Assembly: GCF_000717185.1 (NCBI RefSeq)
Contig: NZ_JNYE01000009.1
Coordinates: 45,020 to 109,019 of the forward strand
Reading direction: 5' to 3'
From: Kitasatospora phosalacinea
GTDB lineage: Bacteria; Actinomycetota; Actinomycetes; Streptomycetales; Streptomycetaceae
Length of the DNA stretch: 64,000 nucleotides
Within the stretch, counting starts at the first letter, position 1. Each line of letters opens with the position of its first letter. Below are positions 52,991 through 61,635 of the stretch, in pieces. Both the position numbers and the translations under genes were made by a program. The notes beneath the pieces are model-generated. The model was given only the letters and a program-made list of their open reading frames with translations, made no database searches and was not told where the DNA came from.

Positions 52991-53052
52991 CGAATTCCAT
53001 TCGAACAGGTGCGCAGGGTGACCTTCATATCACGTTCCGTTGTGCGACACAA
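52991..53052. promoter_or_regulatory. Two inverted repeats in an AT-richer intergenic patch
   Basis: CGAAT-TCC-ATTCG (52991-53003) and TTGTG-CGA-CACAA (53040-53052) lie in the 368-bp divergent region between the hypothetical gene and the GCS2-like gene, whose base composition is clearly lower in GC than its surroundings. Both have operator shape. A 12-bp repeat, GCATGGCGCCGA, also occurs at 52857 and 52900. No gene is seen. Confidence 0.4.
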
Positions 53053-53176
53053 GTTGAGGAGTAGCTGATCATCCGTCAGGAACCGTGCCCCGCACGGCTG
53101 TTCTGATCCCGGGCTATCGATCTTCGAGCGGGGCATGATGCTGGGGCACTGTCGACCGAAGGGAGGGAAGGCACCC

Positions 53177-54676
53177 GTGGGCGAGAAGGTCGTGGCGACG
53201 CGGGCGGAGCTGGCCGACCGGCAGCTGTACCGCCGCAAGCTCCAGTCCTGCCTGGACGTGCTGGAGCGGATGCTCAGGGAGGAGCGGTTCGACCGCCCCA
53301 GGGCGATGATGGGCCTGGAGATCGAGCTGAACCTGGCCGACGAGCAGGGCCTGCCGGTGCTCGGCAACGAGCAGGTGCTGGACGCCATCTCCTCCGCCGA
53401 CTTCCAGACCGAGCTCGGCCGGTTCAACATCGAGGTCAACGTCGCCGCGCGCCGCCTGGGCGGACACGTCTTCGAGGACCTGCGGGAGGAGCTCGACACC
53501 GGCCTGCGCTACGCCGACCGGCGGGCCGCCGCCGCGGGCGCCCGGATCGTGATGGTCGGCATCCTGCCCACCCTGGACCTCCAGCACGCCGGGCTGGACG
53601 CGATGAGCCGCAACGACCGCTACAGCCTGCTCAGCGAGCAGATCCTGGCCGCCCGCGGCGAGGACATCGCGCTCGACATCGACGGCGTGGAGCGCCTCGC
53701 CGTCGACTCGGTCTCGATGGTCGCCGAGGCCGCCGCCACCTCGCTGCAACTGCACCTCCAGGTCACCCCGGCCCGCTTCGCCTCGGTCTGGAACGCGGCC
53801 CAGGCGATCTGCGGCGTGCAGCTCGCGCTCGGCGCCAACTCCCCGTTCCTGTTCGGCCGCGAGCTGTGGCGCGAGACCCGCCCCGTACTGTTCCAGCAGG
53901 CCTGCGACACCCGTTCGGCCGAGCTCAAGGCGCAGGGCGTGCGCCCCATCACCTGGTTCGGGGAGCGCTGGGTCGACTCCGCGCTCGACCTGTTCGCCGA
54001 GAACCTGCGCTACTTCCCGGCGCTGCTGCCGATCTGCGACGACGAGGACCCGGTCAAGGTGCTGTCCTCCGGCGGCGTCCCCCGGCTCGGCGAGATGCGG
54101 CTGCACAACGGCACCATCTACCGCTGGAACCGCCCCGTGTACGACGTCGCCGACGGCGTCGCCCACCTGCGGGTGGAGAACCGCTGCCTGCCCGCGGGCC
54201 CGACCGTGGTCGACACCCTCGCCAACGCCGCCTTCTACTACGGCCTGGTCCGCGTCCTCGCCGAACAGCCCCGCCCGATCTGGACCAGGCTCCCCTTCGA
54301 CCTGGCCGACCGGAACTTCCAGAACGGCGCCCGGCACGGCATCGACGCCGTCCAGTGGTGGCCCCGCAGCGGCCGCGGCGCCCGCGGCCAGGTCGAGCTC
54401 CCGGCCACCGACCTGGTGCTGAACGAACTCCTCCCGCTCGCCCACCAGGGTCTGGACGAGTGGGGCATCGAGGCCCGCGACCGCGACCGCTACCTCGGCA
54501 TCATCGAGCAGCGCTGCCTGCGCCGCACCAACGGCGCCGCCTGGCAGGCCGCCACCGTGCACCGCCTGCGCGAGCACCACGGCCTCGGCCCGAACGAGGC
54601 GATCGCCGCGATGACCCGCCGCTACATCGAGTGCATGCGCACCGGCGAACCGGTGCACACCTGGCCGGTCGGCTGA
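53177..54676 (+). CDS. Glutamate-cysteine ligase family 2 (GCS2-like) protein
   Basis: A 499-residue ATP-dependent carboxylate-amine ligase-type protein. The first strand MMGLEIELNLAD supplies the metal/ATP Glu residues, and RFNIEVNVAAR, ATSLQLHLQVTPARF and VENRCLPAGPT follow. The length matches the long actinobacterial group rather than YbdK. Such proteins form gamma-glutamyl or related amide bonds; the true substrate in actinomycetes is uncertain. GTG 53177 follows GAGGGAAGG by 5 nt. It ends in a 7-bp tandem repeat array and a strong terminator. Confidence 0.82.
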   Translation: MGEKVVATRAELADRQLYRRKLQSCLDVLERMLREERFDRPRAMMGLEIELNLADEQGLPVLGNEQVLDAISSADFQTELGRFNIEVNVAARRLGGHVFEDLREELDTGLRYADRRAAAAGARIVMVGILPTLDLQHAGLDAMSRNDRYSLLSEQILAARGEDIALDIDGVERLAVDSVSMVAEAAATSLQLHLQVTPARFASVWNAAQAICGVQLALGANSPFLFGRELWRETRPVLFQQACDTRSAELKAQGVRPITWFGERWVDSALDLFAENLRYFPALLPICDDEDPVKVLSSGGVPRLGEMRLHNGTIYRWNRPVYDVADGVAHLRVENRCLPAGPTVVDTLANAAFYYGLVRVLAEQPRPIWTRLPFDLADRNFQNGARHGIDAVQWWPRSGRGARGQVELPATDLVLNELLPLAHQGLDEWGIEARDRDRYLGIIEQRCLRRTNGAAWQAATVHRLREHHGLGPNEAIAAMTRRYIECMRTGEPVHTWPVG

Positions 54677-54680
54677 CCCC

Positions 54681-54778
54681 GGAGCCCGGAGCCCGGAGCC
54701 CGGAGCCCGGAGCCCGGAGCCCGGAGCCCGGAGCCCGGAGCCCGGAGCCCGGAGCCCGGAGCCCGGAGCCCGGAGCCC
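54681..54778. repeat. 14 perfect copies of a 7-bp tandem repeat
   Basis: GGAGCCC is repeated exactly 14 times without a mismatch, between the GCS2-like gene stop and its terminator. Perfect identity indicates recent or ongoing slippage. Confidence 0.95.
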
Positions 54779-54786
54779 GAAAGGAT

Positions 54787-54823
54787 GATCGGCCCGGGGC
54801 AGCAGCACGGCCCCGGGCCGATC
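54787..54823 (+). terminator. Hairpin terminator of the GCS2-like gene
   Basis: GATCGGCCCGGGGC pairs perfectly with GCCCCGGGCCGATC (14-bp stem, 9-nt loop), 20 bp before the next rightward gene. Confidence 0.8.
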
Positions 54824-54842
54824 GTCCGCCCCCGGGAGACCC

Positions 54843-55631
54843 GTGACCACCGCCTCGGCCGAGCCCGCCACCACCCCCAAGGCCCCCTCGCGACGGCTCC
54901 TAGCCGTCGAGCTGCTGATCGTCCTCGGCCTCTCCCTCGGTGCCAGCGGCGTCAGTGCCCTGATCAGCTTCGTCGGCTCGCTCACCGAGTCCGCCGACCT
55001 CGGCAGCCAGGTCGCGACCCTCAACGCCTCCCGCGCCCCCGGCCGCCCCTGGCTCGACCTGGCCTGGCAGCTCTACTACGTCGCCCGCGGCCTGATGCCG
55101 GTCGTCCTGGTCGGCTACCTGCTGGTCCGCGAGGGCGCCTCGCTGCGGACGCTGGGCTTCGACCTGCGCCACAAGCTCTCCGACCTCGGCCGCGGCGCGC
55201 TGGTCGCCGCCTGCATCGGCGGGTCCGGCCTGGCCCTCTACCTGGCGGCCCAGGCGGCGGACGTCAACCTCGCCGTCGCCCCCTCCGGCCTGCCCGACGT
55301 CTGGTGGCGGATCCCCGTCCTGGTCGCCTCCGCCTGGCAGAACGCCGTCCTGGAGGAGGTCGTCGTGGTCGGCTACCTGCTGCGCCGACTGCAGCAGCTC
55401 GGCTGGGGCTGGCCCGCGGCGGTGGCCGCCAGCGCGGTGCTGCGCGGCTCCTACCACCTCTACCAGGGCTTCGGCGGACTGGTCGGCAACATGGTGATGG
55501 GCGTGGTCTTCTGCCTGCTCTACCGCCGCTGGCAGCGGGTCGGCCCGCTGGTCGCCGCGCACGCCCTGATCGACACCACCGCCTTCGTCGGCTACGCCCT
55601 GCTGGCCGGCCACGTCAGCTGGCTGCCGTAG
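54843..55631 (+). CDS. CPBP-family intramembrane metalloprotease-like protein
   Basis: A 262-residue membrane protein with about seven hydrophobic segments. The CPBP motif 1 (EExxxRG) reads LEEVVVVGYL, keeping both Glu but replacing the Arg with Val. Motif 2 is RGSYHLYQG with the expected His, and motif 3 is AHALIDTTAF. The two Glu and the His can still bind zinc, so activity is possible though the missing Arg is notable. GTG 54843 lies just after the terminator. The 3' end overlaps the TetR remnant on the other strand. Confidence 0.82.
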   Translation: MTTASAEPATTPKAPSRRLLAVELLIVLGLSLGASGVSALISFVGSLTESADLGSQVATLNASRAPGRPWLDLAWQLYYVARGLMPVVLVGYLLVREGASLRTLGFDLRHKLSDLGRGALVAACIGGSGLALYLAAQAADVNLAVAPSGLPDVWWRIPVLVASAWQNAVLEEVVVVGYLLRRLQQLGWGWPAAVAASAVLRGSYHLYQGFGGLVGNMVMGVVFCLLYRRWQRVGPLVAAHALIDTTAFVGYALLAGHVSWLP

Positions 55632-55960
55632 CCCTTCCCAGCTGGGCGTCCAACAGGGCGTCCACAGCACCTCCACCGGCGGCCAGGGGAAGCCCGGCCG
55701 GTCCCGGCGCAGCGTCACCAGCCCGTGCAGCGCCGCCCACACGCACAGCGTCCGGGGCGTGATCCCCGGCTCCCCGCCACCGCCGCGCGCCTCCCGGACG
55801 GCCGCGTCCAGCAGCGCCAGCGCGGGCAGGCCCGCCATCTGCTCCGGCTCCCAGCCGGGCGAGCCCGCGGTGCCGAACAGCACCCGGTAGTGCCCGGGGT
55901 GCGCCTGCCCGTACGCGCAGTACGCCAGGCACAGCGCCCGCAGCCGTCCCCGACCGTCCG
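55615..55960 (-). pseudogene. C-terminal remnant of a TetR-family regulator gene
   Basis: The minus strand encodes a TetR C-terminal domain (GRLRALCLAYCAYGQAHPGH, then FGTAGSPGWEPEQMAGLPAL, then LCVWAALHGLVTLRRDRPGF). The helix-turn-helix half is missing. Near 55665 one base is absent, so that EVLW-TPC replaces the expected EVLVDALLDAQLG, which continues in the next frame to a stop at 55615. It is thus both truncated and frameshifted. Confidence 0.7.
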
Positions 55961-55967
55961 TGCCGTC

Positions 55968-56549
55968 CCCGGCGTCCCCAACGTTCCCGGCGACCTCGAC
56001 GCGCTCGCCGCCCACCCCGACAAGGACGTCCCGTTCGCCGTGGTCCGCGGCCTCGCCGCCCGGGTCAGGGCCGCCGGGTTCCGCCGCGTCACCGAACTCG
56101 ACCCCTGGCAGTCCACCCGCCTCGGCCCGGTGGAGGTCACCGCCGCGCCCGCCCTGCACGGCGTCCCCGAAGTGACGTTCGTGCTCCGGCACGAGGGCCG
56201 CACCGTCTTCTTCGGCGCCGACACCCTCCGCGTCCCCGCCCTCGACGAGGTCGCCCGGCGCTTCCCGGAGATCGACCTCGCCCTGCTCCCGATCAACGGC
56301 CTGCGGATCCGCCCCGCCCTCAACCGCCAGGTGGTGATGGACGCCCGGCAGGCCGCCGAACTCACCGCCGTGCTCCGCCCCCGCCTCGCCGTCCCCATCC
56401 ACTACGCCTTCACCGCCGGACGGCTGCGCGAGGCCACCGTCCTGAAACTGGTCCGCGACCGCCCCGACCTCTACCGGGACGCCGCCGCCGACCTCGCCCC
56501 CGACACCGCCGTGCACGTCCTCGCCCCCGGACAGCCCCTGCTCCTGTGA
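55968..56549 (+). pseudogene. N-terminally truncated MBL-fold hydrolase gene
   Basis: The plus strand encodes the C-terminal two thirds of a UlaG-like metallo-beta-lactamase-fold protein: VPFAVVRGLAARVRAAGFRR, TAAPALHGVPEVTFVLRHEG, VFFGADTLRVPAL and RLAVPIHYAFTAGR. The N-terminal part with the HxHxDH metal motif is absent; the frame runs instead into antisense TetR sequence. No start codon with a ribosome-binding site fits. It abuts the TetR remnant head to head. Confidence 0.7.
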
Positions 56550-56638
56550 CCGCTCCGCGCTGACGCCCCGTCACCGCGCGGCGGTAGGCTGGCCCCGACG
56601 GCCGCGATGGCGGGGTACGCACGACGGGGGAGCGCCAG

Positions 56639-56941
56639 ATGGACGGACTGCCGGGCCCGCACGGCGCACGGGTGCGCCTGATCGCGGACGCGCTCCACAA
56701 GCTCACCGGCCGCCCGCCCGTCGTCGACCGCACCCGCCACGGCGCCACCCGGCTCTCCGTCCGGGTCACCGAACAGCCCGACCAGACCCAAACGCTCGCC
56801 ATGCTGCGCGTCCTCGCCCTCGGCGACCGCTACGGCCACACCGAGACCGCCCGCTGGCAGCGCGTCTGGGTCGAGATCTCCGACCGCACGGCCCCCCTGC
56901 CCGCCCCGCTGCACACCTTCCCCGAACGCCCCGAGAACTGA
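56639..56941 (+). CDS. Small hypothetical protein
   Basis: A 100-residue protein with no signal or membrane segment. The amphipathic start (GARVRLIADALHKLTG) is followed by a beta-rich middle (TRLSVRVTEQ) and ETARWQRVWVEI. GGGGGAG precedes the ATG, and a TAGGCT -10-like hexamer lies about 50 bp upstream. No family recognised. Confidence 0.65.
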   Translation: MDGLPGPHGARVRLIADALHKLTGRPPVVDRTRHGATRLSVRVTEQPDQTQTLAMLRVLALGDRYGHTETARWQRVWVEISDRTAPLPAPLHTFPERPEN

Positions 56942-56947
56942 CGGGGC

Positions 56948-57466
56948 CTAACAGGCCCACGGGTTCAGCCGGGCCCGGGAGGGCGGGCGGCGCAGCAGCC
57001 GGTCCACGTGCTCGCGCTGCAGCCCCTGCCCCGGGTCGACCGGCAGCAGCAGCCGGTCCGTCCGCAGCACGCTGTGCCGCACCAGGCGCGGCGGGATGCA
57101 GTCGTCCACCCAGGCGAACGGGCGGCCCTGCGCGTGCCGCAGCAGCGGCGCCCACTTGGCGGCCGAGAACAGCTCCATCAGCGGCACCCGCGGGTCGCCG
57201 GGCTGCGGCACGTAGCCGCTGAACACCACCACCGGCAGTTCGGGCAGCCCGAGCAGCGGGCCGATGTGCTCGTTGGCCCTTTCCTCCCAGGTGGTGGCCC
57301 AGACCAGTTCGTAGTGGTCGGCCAGTTCGCGCAGCCAGTCGCCGTGGCGCGCCGACAGCAGCACCGAGTAGCCCAGCAGGGTGTGCGCGTCGAAGTCGTC
57401 GTCGGGGTGCGGGAACACCGGGTTCAGCACCCCGTCGACGTCGAGGTACAGCAGTGGCTTGCCCAT
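56948..57466 (-). CDS. HAD-like domain protein
   Basis: A 172-residue protein with HAD motif I, LLYLDVDGVLNPVFP, and the pattern LVWATTWEERAN and FAWVDDCIPPR, as in the HAD domain of 'Swiss army knife' RNA-repair proteins and related actinobacterial hypothetical proteins. It probably hydrolyses a phosphoester, but the substrate is unknown. The ATG at 57466 starts one residue-group before motif I. It converges with the small gene to its left. Confidence 0.82.
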   Translation of the reverse strand: MGKPLLYLDVDGVLNPVFPHPDDDFDAHTLLGYSVLLSARHGDWLRELADHYELVWATTWEERANEHIGPLLGLPELPVVVFSGYVPQPGDPRVPLMELFSAAKWAPLLRHAQGRPFAWVDDCIPPRLVRHSVLRTDRLLLPVDPGQGLQREHVDRLLRRPPSRARLNPWAC

Positions 57467-57546
57467 GCGGCGATCCCTCCCGGTCGCGGCCAGTTACCTG
57501 GTCGGACGAACCCGGGGCCCGGGAGGTTGCAAGCTGTCAGCGACTG

Positions 57547-58848
57547 TCACCCGGAAGTGACGGCCGCCGCTTCCACGACCCCGGCCCCCGCCCCGTCCCC
57601 CGGCCCTGCTGCCGACCCGGCCCGTGCCTCCGGAACCGCGCGCTCCAGGCGCCGCACCTCCGGCACCAGCAGCACCAGCCCGGCCAGCACCGCGCAGATC
57701 AGCGCGCACCCCCACAGCGCCCCGGACAGCCCGAACGCGTTCGCCGCCGGACCGGCCAGCGCGGTGCCCAGCGGCAGCAGCGCGAACGAACCGAACGAGT
57801 CGTACGCCGACATCCGCGACAGCAGCTCCTCCGGGACCTCCTGCTGCAGCGTCACCATCCAGCCCACGACGAACACCGTGGTGCCCGCCCCCGCCAGGAA
57901 CATCGCCAGCGCGACCGGCACCAGCGGCCAGCCCAGTGCCAGCGCCAGCGGCGGCAGCCCGAACAGGAACACCCCGCCGTTGCCCACCAGCAGCAGTCGA
58001 CGCGGCTGCCACCGCGTCATCAGCGGGCCCGCCGCCACCATGCCGACGCTCAGCGCGGCCATCGCCACGCCCCACGCCCCGGCCCCGCCCATCCGGTCCT
58101 CGGCCACCACCGGCCCGTACACCGCCTCCACGGCGAGCACGCACGCGTTCATCACGCCGAACTGCACCACGATCGCCCACAGCCACCGCCGGGCGGTGAA
58201 CTCCCGCCAGCCGACCAGCAGTTCGTGCACCAGGCCGGGCCGCGACGGGCTCCGCCCCGGGCCCTCCGGTTCCAGGCCCGCGCGCAGCGCCGCCGCGACC
58301 GCGAAGCACGCCGCGTCGGCCGCCAGCACCCAGCCGGGGCCGACCACCGCGACCAGCACGCCGCCGAGCGCCGCGCCCCCGATCGACGCGCCGTTCACCG
58401 CCATCTTGAACACCGAGAACGCCTTCGCGGCGTGCTCGGCCGGCACCGCCTGCAGGATCACCCCCTCCGCGGCCGGGGCGTAGAACGCCTGCCCCGCCCC
58501 GCCCGCCGCCGAGAGCACCATCAGCGCCCACAGGCTCGGGTGCCCGAACAGCACCAGCGCCGCCAGCACCCCCTGCGAACCGGCATTGAACAGGTTCGCC
58601 CCCACCATCACCAGGTGCCGCGGCAACCGGTCCGCGACCGCACCCCCCACCAGCAGCAACACCACCAACGGCACCGTCCGCGCCGCAGTCACGTACCCCA
58701 CCTCGGCACTGCCCCAACGCGGATCGGAATGCAGCACGGCGAACGCAGTGGCGATCGGAGCCGCGGCATTGCCCAGCCCGCTCACCACCGTCGCAGCGGT
58801 CTGAACACGGTAGTTACGGCCCGCCCAGGCCGGATCGAGGAACGTCAC
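57547..58848 (-). CDS. MFS transporter (drug efflux, 12-helix)
   Basis: A 433-residue major facilitator. Twelve hydrophobic segments are visible; the loop after helix 2 reads GGAVADRLPRHLVMVGA (motif A-like), and a second GPLMTRWQPRRLLLVG follows the mid-loop. It resembles MFS proteins of the Bcr/enterobactin-exporter (MFS_3) type. It should export a small molecule by proton antiport. GTG 58848 is chosen because the following residues lead directly into helix 1; longer starts run into the intergenic repeats. The C-terminus is Ala/Gly-rich. Confidence 0.88.
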   Translation of the reverse strand: MTFLDPAWAGRNYRVQTAATVVSGLGNAAAPIATAFAVLHSDPRWGSAEVGYVTAARTVPLVVLLLVGGAVADRLPRHLVMVGANLFNAGSQGVLAALVLFGHPSLWALMVLSAAGGAGQAFYAPAAEGVILQAVPAEHAAKAFSVFKMAVNGASIGGAALGGVLVAVVGPGWVLAADAACFAVAAALRAGLEPEGPGRSPSRPGLVHELLVGWREFTARRWLWAIVVQFGVMNACVLAVEAVYGPVVAEDRMGGAGAWGVAMAALSVGMVAAGPLMTRWQPRRLLLVGNGGVFLFGLPPLALALGWPLVPVALAMFLAGAGTTVFVVGWMVTLQQEVPEELLSRMSAYDSFGSFALLPLGTALAGPAANAFGLSGALWGCALICAVLAGLVLLVPEVRRLERAVPEARAGSAAGPGDGAGAGVVEAAAVTSG

Positions 58849-58949
58849 CGCCCGACCATGGACCTGCCACACCCCCACTGTCCAGCGCTTTTCCCCCACC
58901 CCACCGCAGGAGACTTCAACCCAGCCCCCCGCCAGGAGGCGAAGCCACA

Positions 58950-59275
58950 CACCGCCAGGCGGCCTCGGTCTCCTCCTCACCCCCAGCCCCTTCCCCCCGC
59001 CGGAGGCGGGTCGCAGTCCGGGCGGCCCGGTGGGAGGCGGGGCACGCGCCGCCGGGCGGCCTCGGTCTCCTCCCCGCCCCCGCCCTTTCCCTCCGCCGGA
59101 GGCGCTCCCCCTTCCTCGACCCAGTTCCCCGCCGGAGGCGGGTTGCAGTCCGGGCGGCCCGGTGGGAGGCGGGGCACGCACCGCCGGGCGGCCTCGGTGT
59201 CTTCCTCACTCCCAGAGCCTTCCCCCCGCCGGAGGCGCTCCCCGCCCCCGCCCCTTCCCCAGCCGGAGGCGGGTT
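58950..59275. repeat. Three imperfect direct repeats of about 100-130 bp
   Basis: The block GGCGGCCTCGGT...CCGCCGGAGGCG...GGCGGCCCGGTGGGAGG recurs three times, starting near 58952, 59052 and 59182. It contains several CCGCCGGAGGCG-like palindromic cores. The copies differ in length and sequence, so they are older than the 7-bp array. No gene is seen between 58849 and 59275. Confidence 0.75.
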
Positions 59276-59971
59276 TCAGCCCAGGTGCCCCCGCAGGAAG
59301 CTGAGCGTGCGGCGCCAGGCGATCTCGGCCTGCAGCGGGTCGTACGTGCTGGGGGTCTTCTCGTCGTTGAGGAAGGCGTGGCCGGCCGGGTAGAAGTGGA
59401 TCTCGGGGTGGCGCCCCGTCGCTTCGCCGATGCGGGCGGCCGCTTCGTCGACGGTCCCGGCGGGGAGGGAGGCGTCCTGTTCGCCGTAGTGGCCGAGGAC
59501 GTGGGCGGTCAGGCCGTCGTAGTGGTGGTCCTCGGCGGGGAGGCCGTAGAAGGGGACGACCGCGGCGATGCGGTCGCCCTCCTGGACGGCGAGGCGCAGG
59601 GCCAGGTCGCCGCCCATGCAGAGGCCGACGGCGCCGATCGCGTCGCCGACGGTGGCCGGGTCGTCGAGCAGGTGCTGGACGGCGGCGGCGAGTTGGGCGG
59701 TGGCCCGTTCGACGGGGAGCTCGCGCTTCATGCGGGCGGCTTCGGCCCGGTCGTGGGTGACGGTGCCGCCGTACAGGTCGGGGGCGAGGGCGGTGAAGCC
59801 GGCGGCGGCGAGGCGGTCGGCGAGGTCGGCGACGTGCCGGGTGAGGCCCCACCACTCCTGGACGACGAGGACGCCGGGGCCGGTCCCGGCGGGGGGCCGG
59901 GCGAGGTAGCCGTGCAGGGTGCTCCCGGTGGCGGGGCCGGGGAAGCTGGTGTTCTGGCGGGCGGCGCCCAT
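59276..59971 (-). CDS. Dienelactone hydrolase family protein
   Basis: A 231-residue alpha/beta hydrolase. The nucleophile is Cys (VGLCMGGDLAL), as in dienelactone hydrolases, with the Asp in HYGEQDASLP and the His in YPAGHAFLND. VVQEWWGLTRHVADLADRLA at the start is also typical. It hydrolyses dienelactone or related esters; the physiological substrate is unknown. The ATG has GACGGAGG upstream. Confidence 0.9.
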   Translation of the reverse strand: MGAARQNTSFPGPATGSTLHGYLARPPAGTGPGVLVVQEWWGLTRHVADLADRLAAAGFTALAPDLYGGTVTHDRAEAARMKRELPVERATAQLAAAVQHLLDDPATVGDAIGAVGLCMGGDLALRLAVQEGDRIAAVVPFYGLPAEDHHYDGLTAHVLGHYGEQDASLPAGTVDEAAARIGEATGRHPEIHFYPAGHAFLNDEKTPSTYDPLQAEIAWRRTLSFLRGHLG

Positions 59972-60064
59972 GGCCCCTCCGTCGGGACGGCCGCGCGCGG
60001 CGGCTTGCGGCGGCTCGCGGCGGGCAGCGGGTTCGACTGCTGGTCGGGGCGCACTCTATGCGCC

Positions 60065-60095
60065 GCGGGTGGCGGATTCCACGTCCGCCACCCGC
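60065..60095 (-). terminator. Hairpin downstream of the sugar transporter gene
   Basis: GCGGGTGGCGGA pairs perfectly with TCCGCCACCCGC (12-bp stem, 7-nt loop), 25 bp past the stop of the leftward sugar transporter gene. Confidence 0.8.
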
Positions 60096-60119
60096 TCCTG
60101 ACGTACCGTCGCCTGCTGT

Positions 60120-61616
60120 TCAGCCCATCTCTTCCAGGGCCTTGCCCTTGGTCTCCTTGATGCAGAAGGCGACGAACGGGATGGACAGCAGTGCGAAGCA
60201 GGCGTAGATGACGTACGTCGCCGACAGGTTCCAGTCGGAGAGGTTGGGGAAGGTGACGGTGATGGCCCAGTTGGCGATCCACTGCGCGGAGGCGGCCACC
60301 GACAGGGCGAGGGCGCGGATCCGGTTGGGGAACATCTCGCCGAGCAGCACCCAGACCACCACGCCCCAGGAGAAGGCGAAGCAGAACACGAAGACGTGCG
60401 CGGCGACGAGCGCCGTGGTGGCGTACGCGTCGTCCAGGGTCGCGCTGTCGCCGGTGCCCTGCCGGAACGAGAACGCCCAGGCGGCCAGGCCGAGGGCGAC
60501 GGCCATGCCCGCGGAGCCGGCCAGTGCCAGCGGCTTGCGGCCGATCCGGTCGACCAGCAGCATCGCGACCACGGTGCCGACCACGTTCACGATCGAGGTG
60601 GAGAGCGAGATCAGCAGCGAGTTGGACTCGTCGATGCCGACCGACTGCCACAGGAACGAGGAGTAGTAGAAGATCACGTTGATGCCGACGAACTGCTGGA
60701 ACACCGAGGCGCCGATGCCGATCCAGACGATCGGCAGCAGTCCGAAGCGTCCGCCCAGCAGGTCCTTCAGGCGGGGCTTGTGCTCGGTGTTCAGCACCCG
60801 GCGGATCTCGGCGACCCGGGCGTCCAGGTCGACGTCGGAGCCCTCGACCTCGGCCAGCACCTTGCGGGCCTCGGGCTCCCGGTTGTCGCTGAGCAGGTAG
60901 CGCGGCGACTCGGGGATGGACAGCGCCATCAGCCCGTAGACGAGCGCGGGCACGGTCTCCACGCCGAGCATCCACTGCCAGGCCTGGACACCCGCCAGGT
61001 GGTTGGTGGACTGGCCGTCGGCGGCCTGGTTGAGCGCCCAGTTGGCGAGCTGCGAGACGGTGATGCCGAGCACGATGGCCATCTGCTGGAAGGAGGCCAG
61101 CCGGCCCCGGTACGCGGTGGGCGCGACCTCGGCGATGTAGGTCGGGGCGATCACCGAGGCGATGCCGATGGCGATGCCGCCGAGCACGCGCCACATGCCC
61201 AGCACCTCGATGCTGGGCGGGAACATCGAGCCGATGCCGCTGATCGCGAACAGCACGGCGGCCAGCAGCATGGTGCGCACCCGACCGTAGTGGTCGGCCA
61301 GCCAGCCGGCCACCACGGCACCGGCCGCCGAGCCGAGCAGGGCGATGGCGACCACGAACGCGGTCTCGCCGTTGCCGACGTCGAAGTGCTTCTGGATGCC
61401 GGTGACCGCGCCGTTGATCACCGCACTGTCGTAGCCGAACAGGAACCCGCCCATCGCGGCGGCGGCGGAGATGAACACCACGTGGCCGAGGTGCTCGTCC
61501 CTGGGGGCGGAGTGGGTACCCAGTGGTCTCTCCCTACGTGACGATCCGTCCTGTTTTGGACGGAAATCTCCGGAGGTAATTCGACCAGCGGCTACCCCGC
61601 CGACCGCGTCCGACAC
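60120..61616 (-). CDS. MFS sugar porter (GlcP-like)
   Basis: A 12-helix sugar/proton symporter. Signatures are FLFGYDSAVINGAV, WLADHYGRVRTM, RVLGGIAIGIASVIAPTYIAEVAP, PESPRYLL, QQFVGINVIFYYSSFLW and VDRIGRKPLAL, as in Streptomyces glucose permeases. The start is problematic: the only upstream in-frame standard codon is GTG 61616, giving 498 residues, but its first 30 codons contain AGG, AGA, ATT and AAA, which are rare here, and lack helix or family similarity. The only good ribosome-binding site (AGGGAGAG) precedes a CTG at 61523, which would give 467 residues, the normal length. Confidence 0.85.
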   Translation of the reverse strand: MSDAVGGVAAGRITSGDFRPKQDGSSRRERPLGTHSAPRDEHLGHVVFISAAAAMGGFLFGYDSAVINGAVTGIQKHFDVGNGETAFVVAIALLGSAAGAVVAGWLADHYGRVRTMLLAAVLFAISGIGSMFPPSIEVLGMWRVLGGIAIGIASVIAPTYIAEVAPTAYRGRLASFQQMAIVLGITVSQLANWALNQAADGQSTNHLAGVQAWQWMLGVETVPALVYGLMALSIPESPRYLLSDNREPEARKVLAEVEGSDVDLDARVAEIRRVLNTEHKPRLKDLLGGRFGLLPIVWIGIGASVFQQFVGINVIFYYSSFLWQSVGIDESNSLLISLSTSIVNVVGTVVAMLLVDRIGRKPLALAGSAGMAVALGLAAWAFSFRQGTGDSATLDDAYATTALVAAHVFVFCFAFSWGVVVWVLLGEMFPNRIRALALSVAASAQWIANWAITVTFPNLSDWNLSATYVIYACFALLSIPFVAFCIKETKGKALEEMG

Positions 61617-61635
61617 GCCCGCGGCCGACGAACTG

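Noticed and set aside
54681..54778. Repeat array considered as CRISPR
   Set aside because: Units are 7 bp, contiguous and without spacers; no cas genes are present.
55725..56549. Intact MBL-fold gene with an upstream start
   Set aside because: The first 80 codons are antisense to the TetR remnant and the metal-binding HxHxDH motif is missing.
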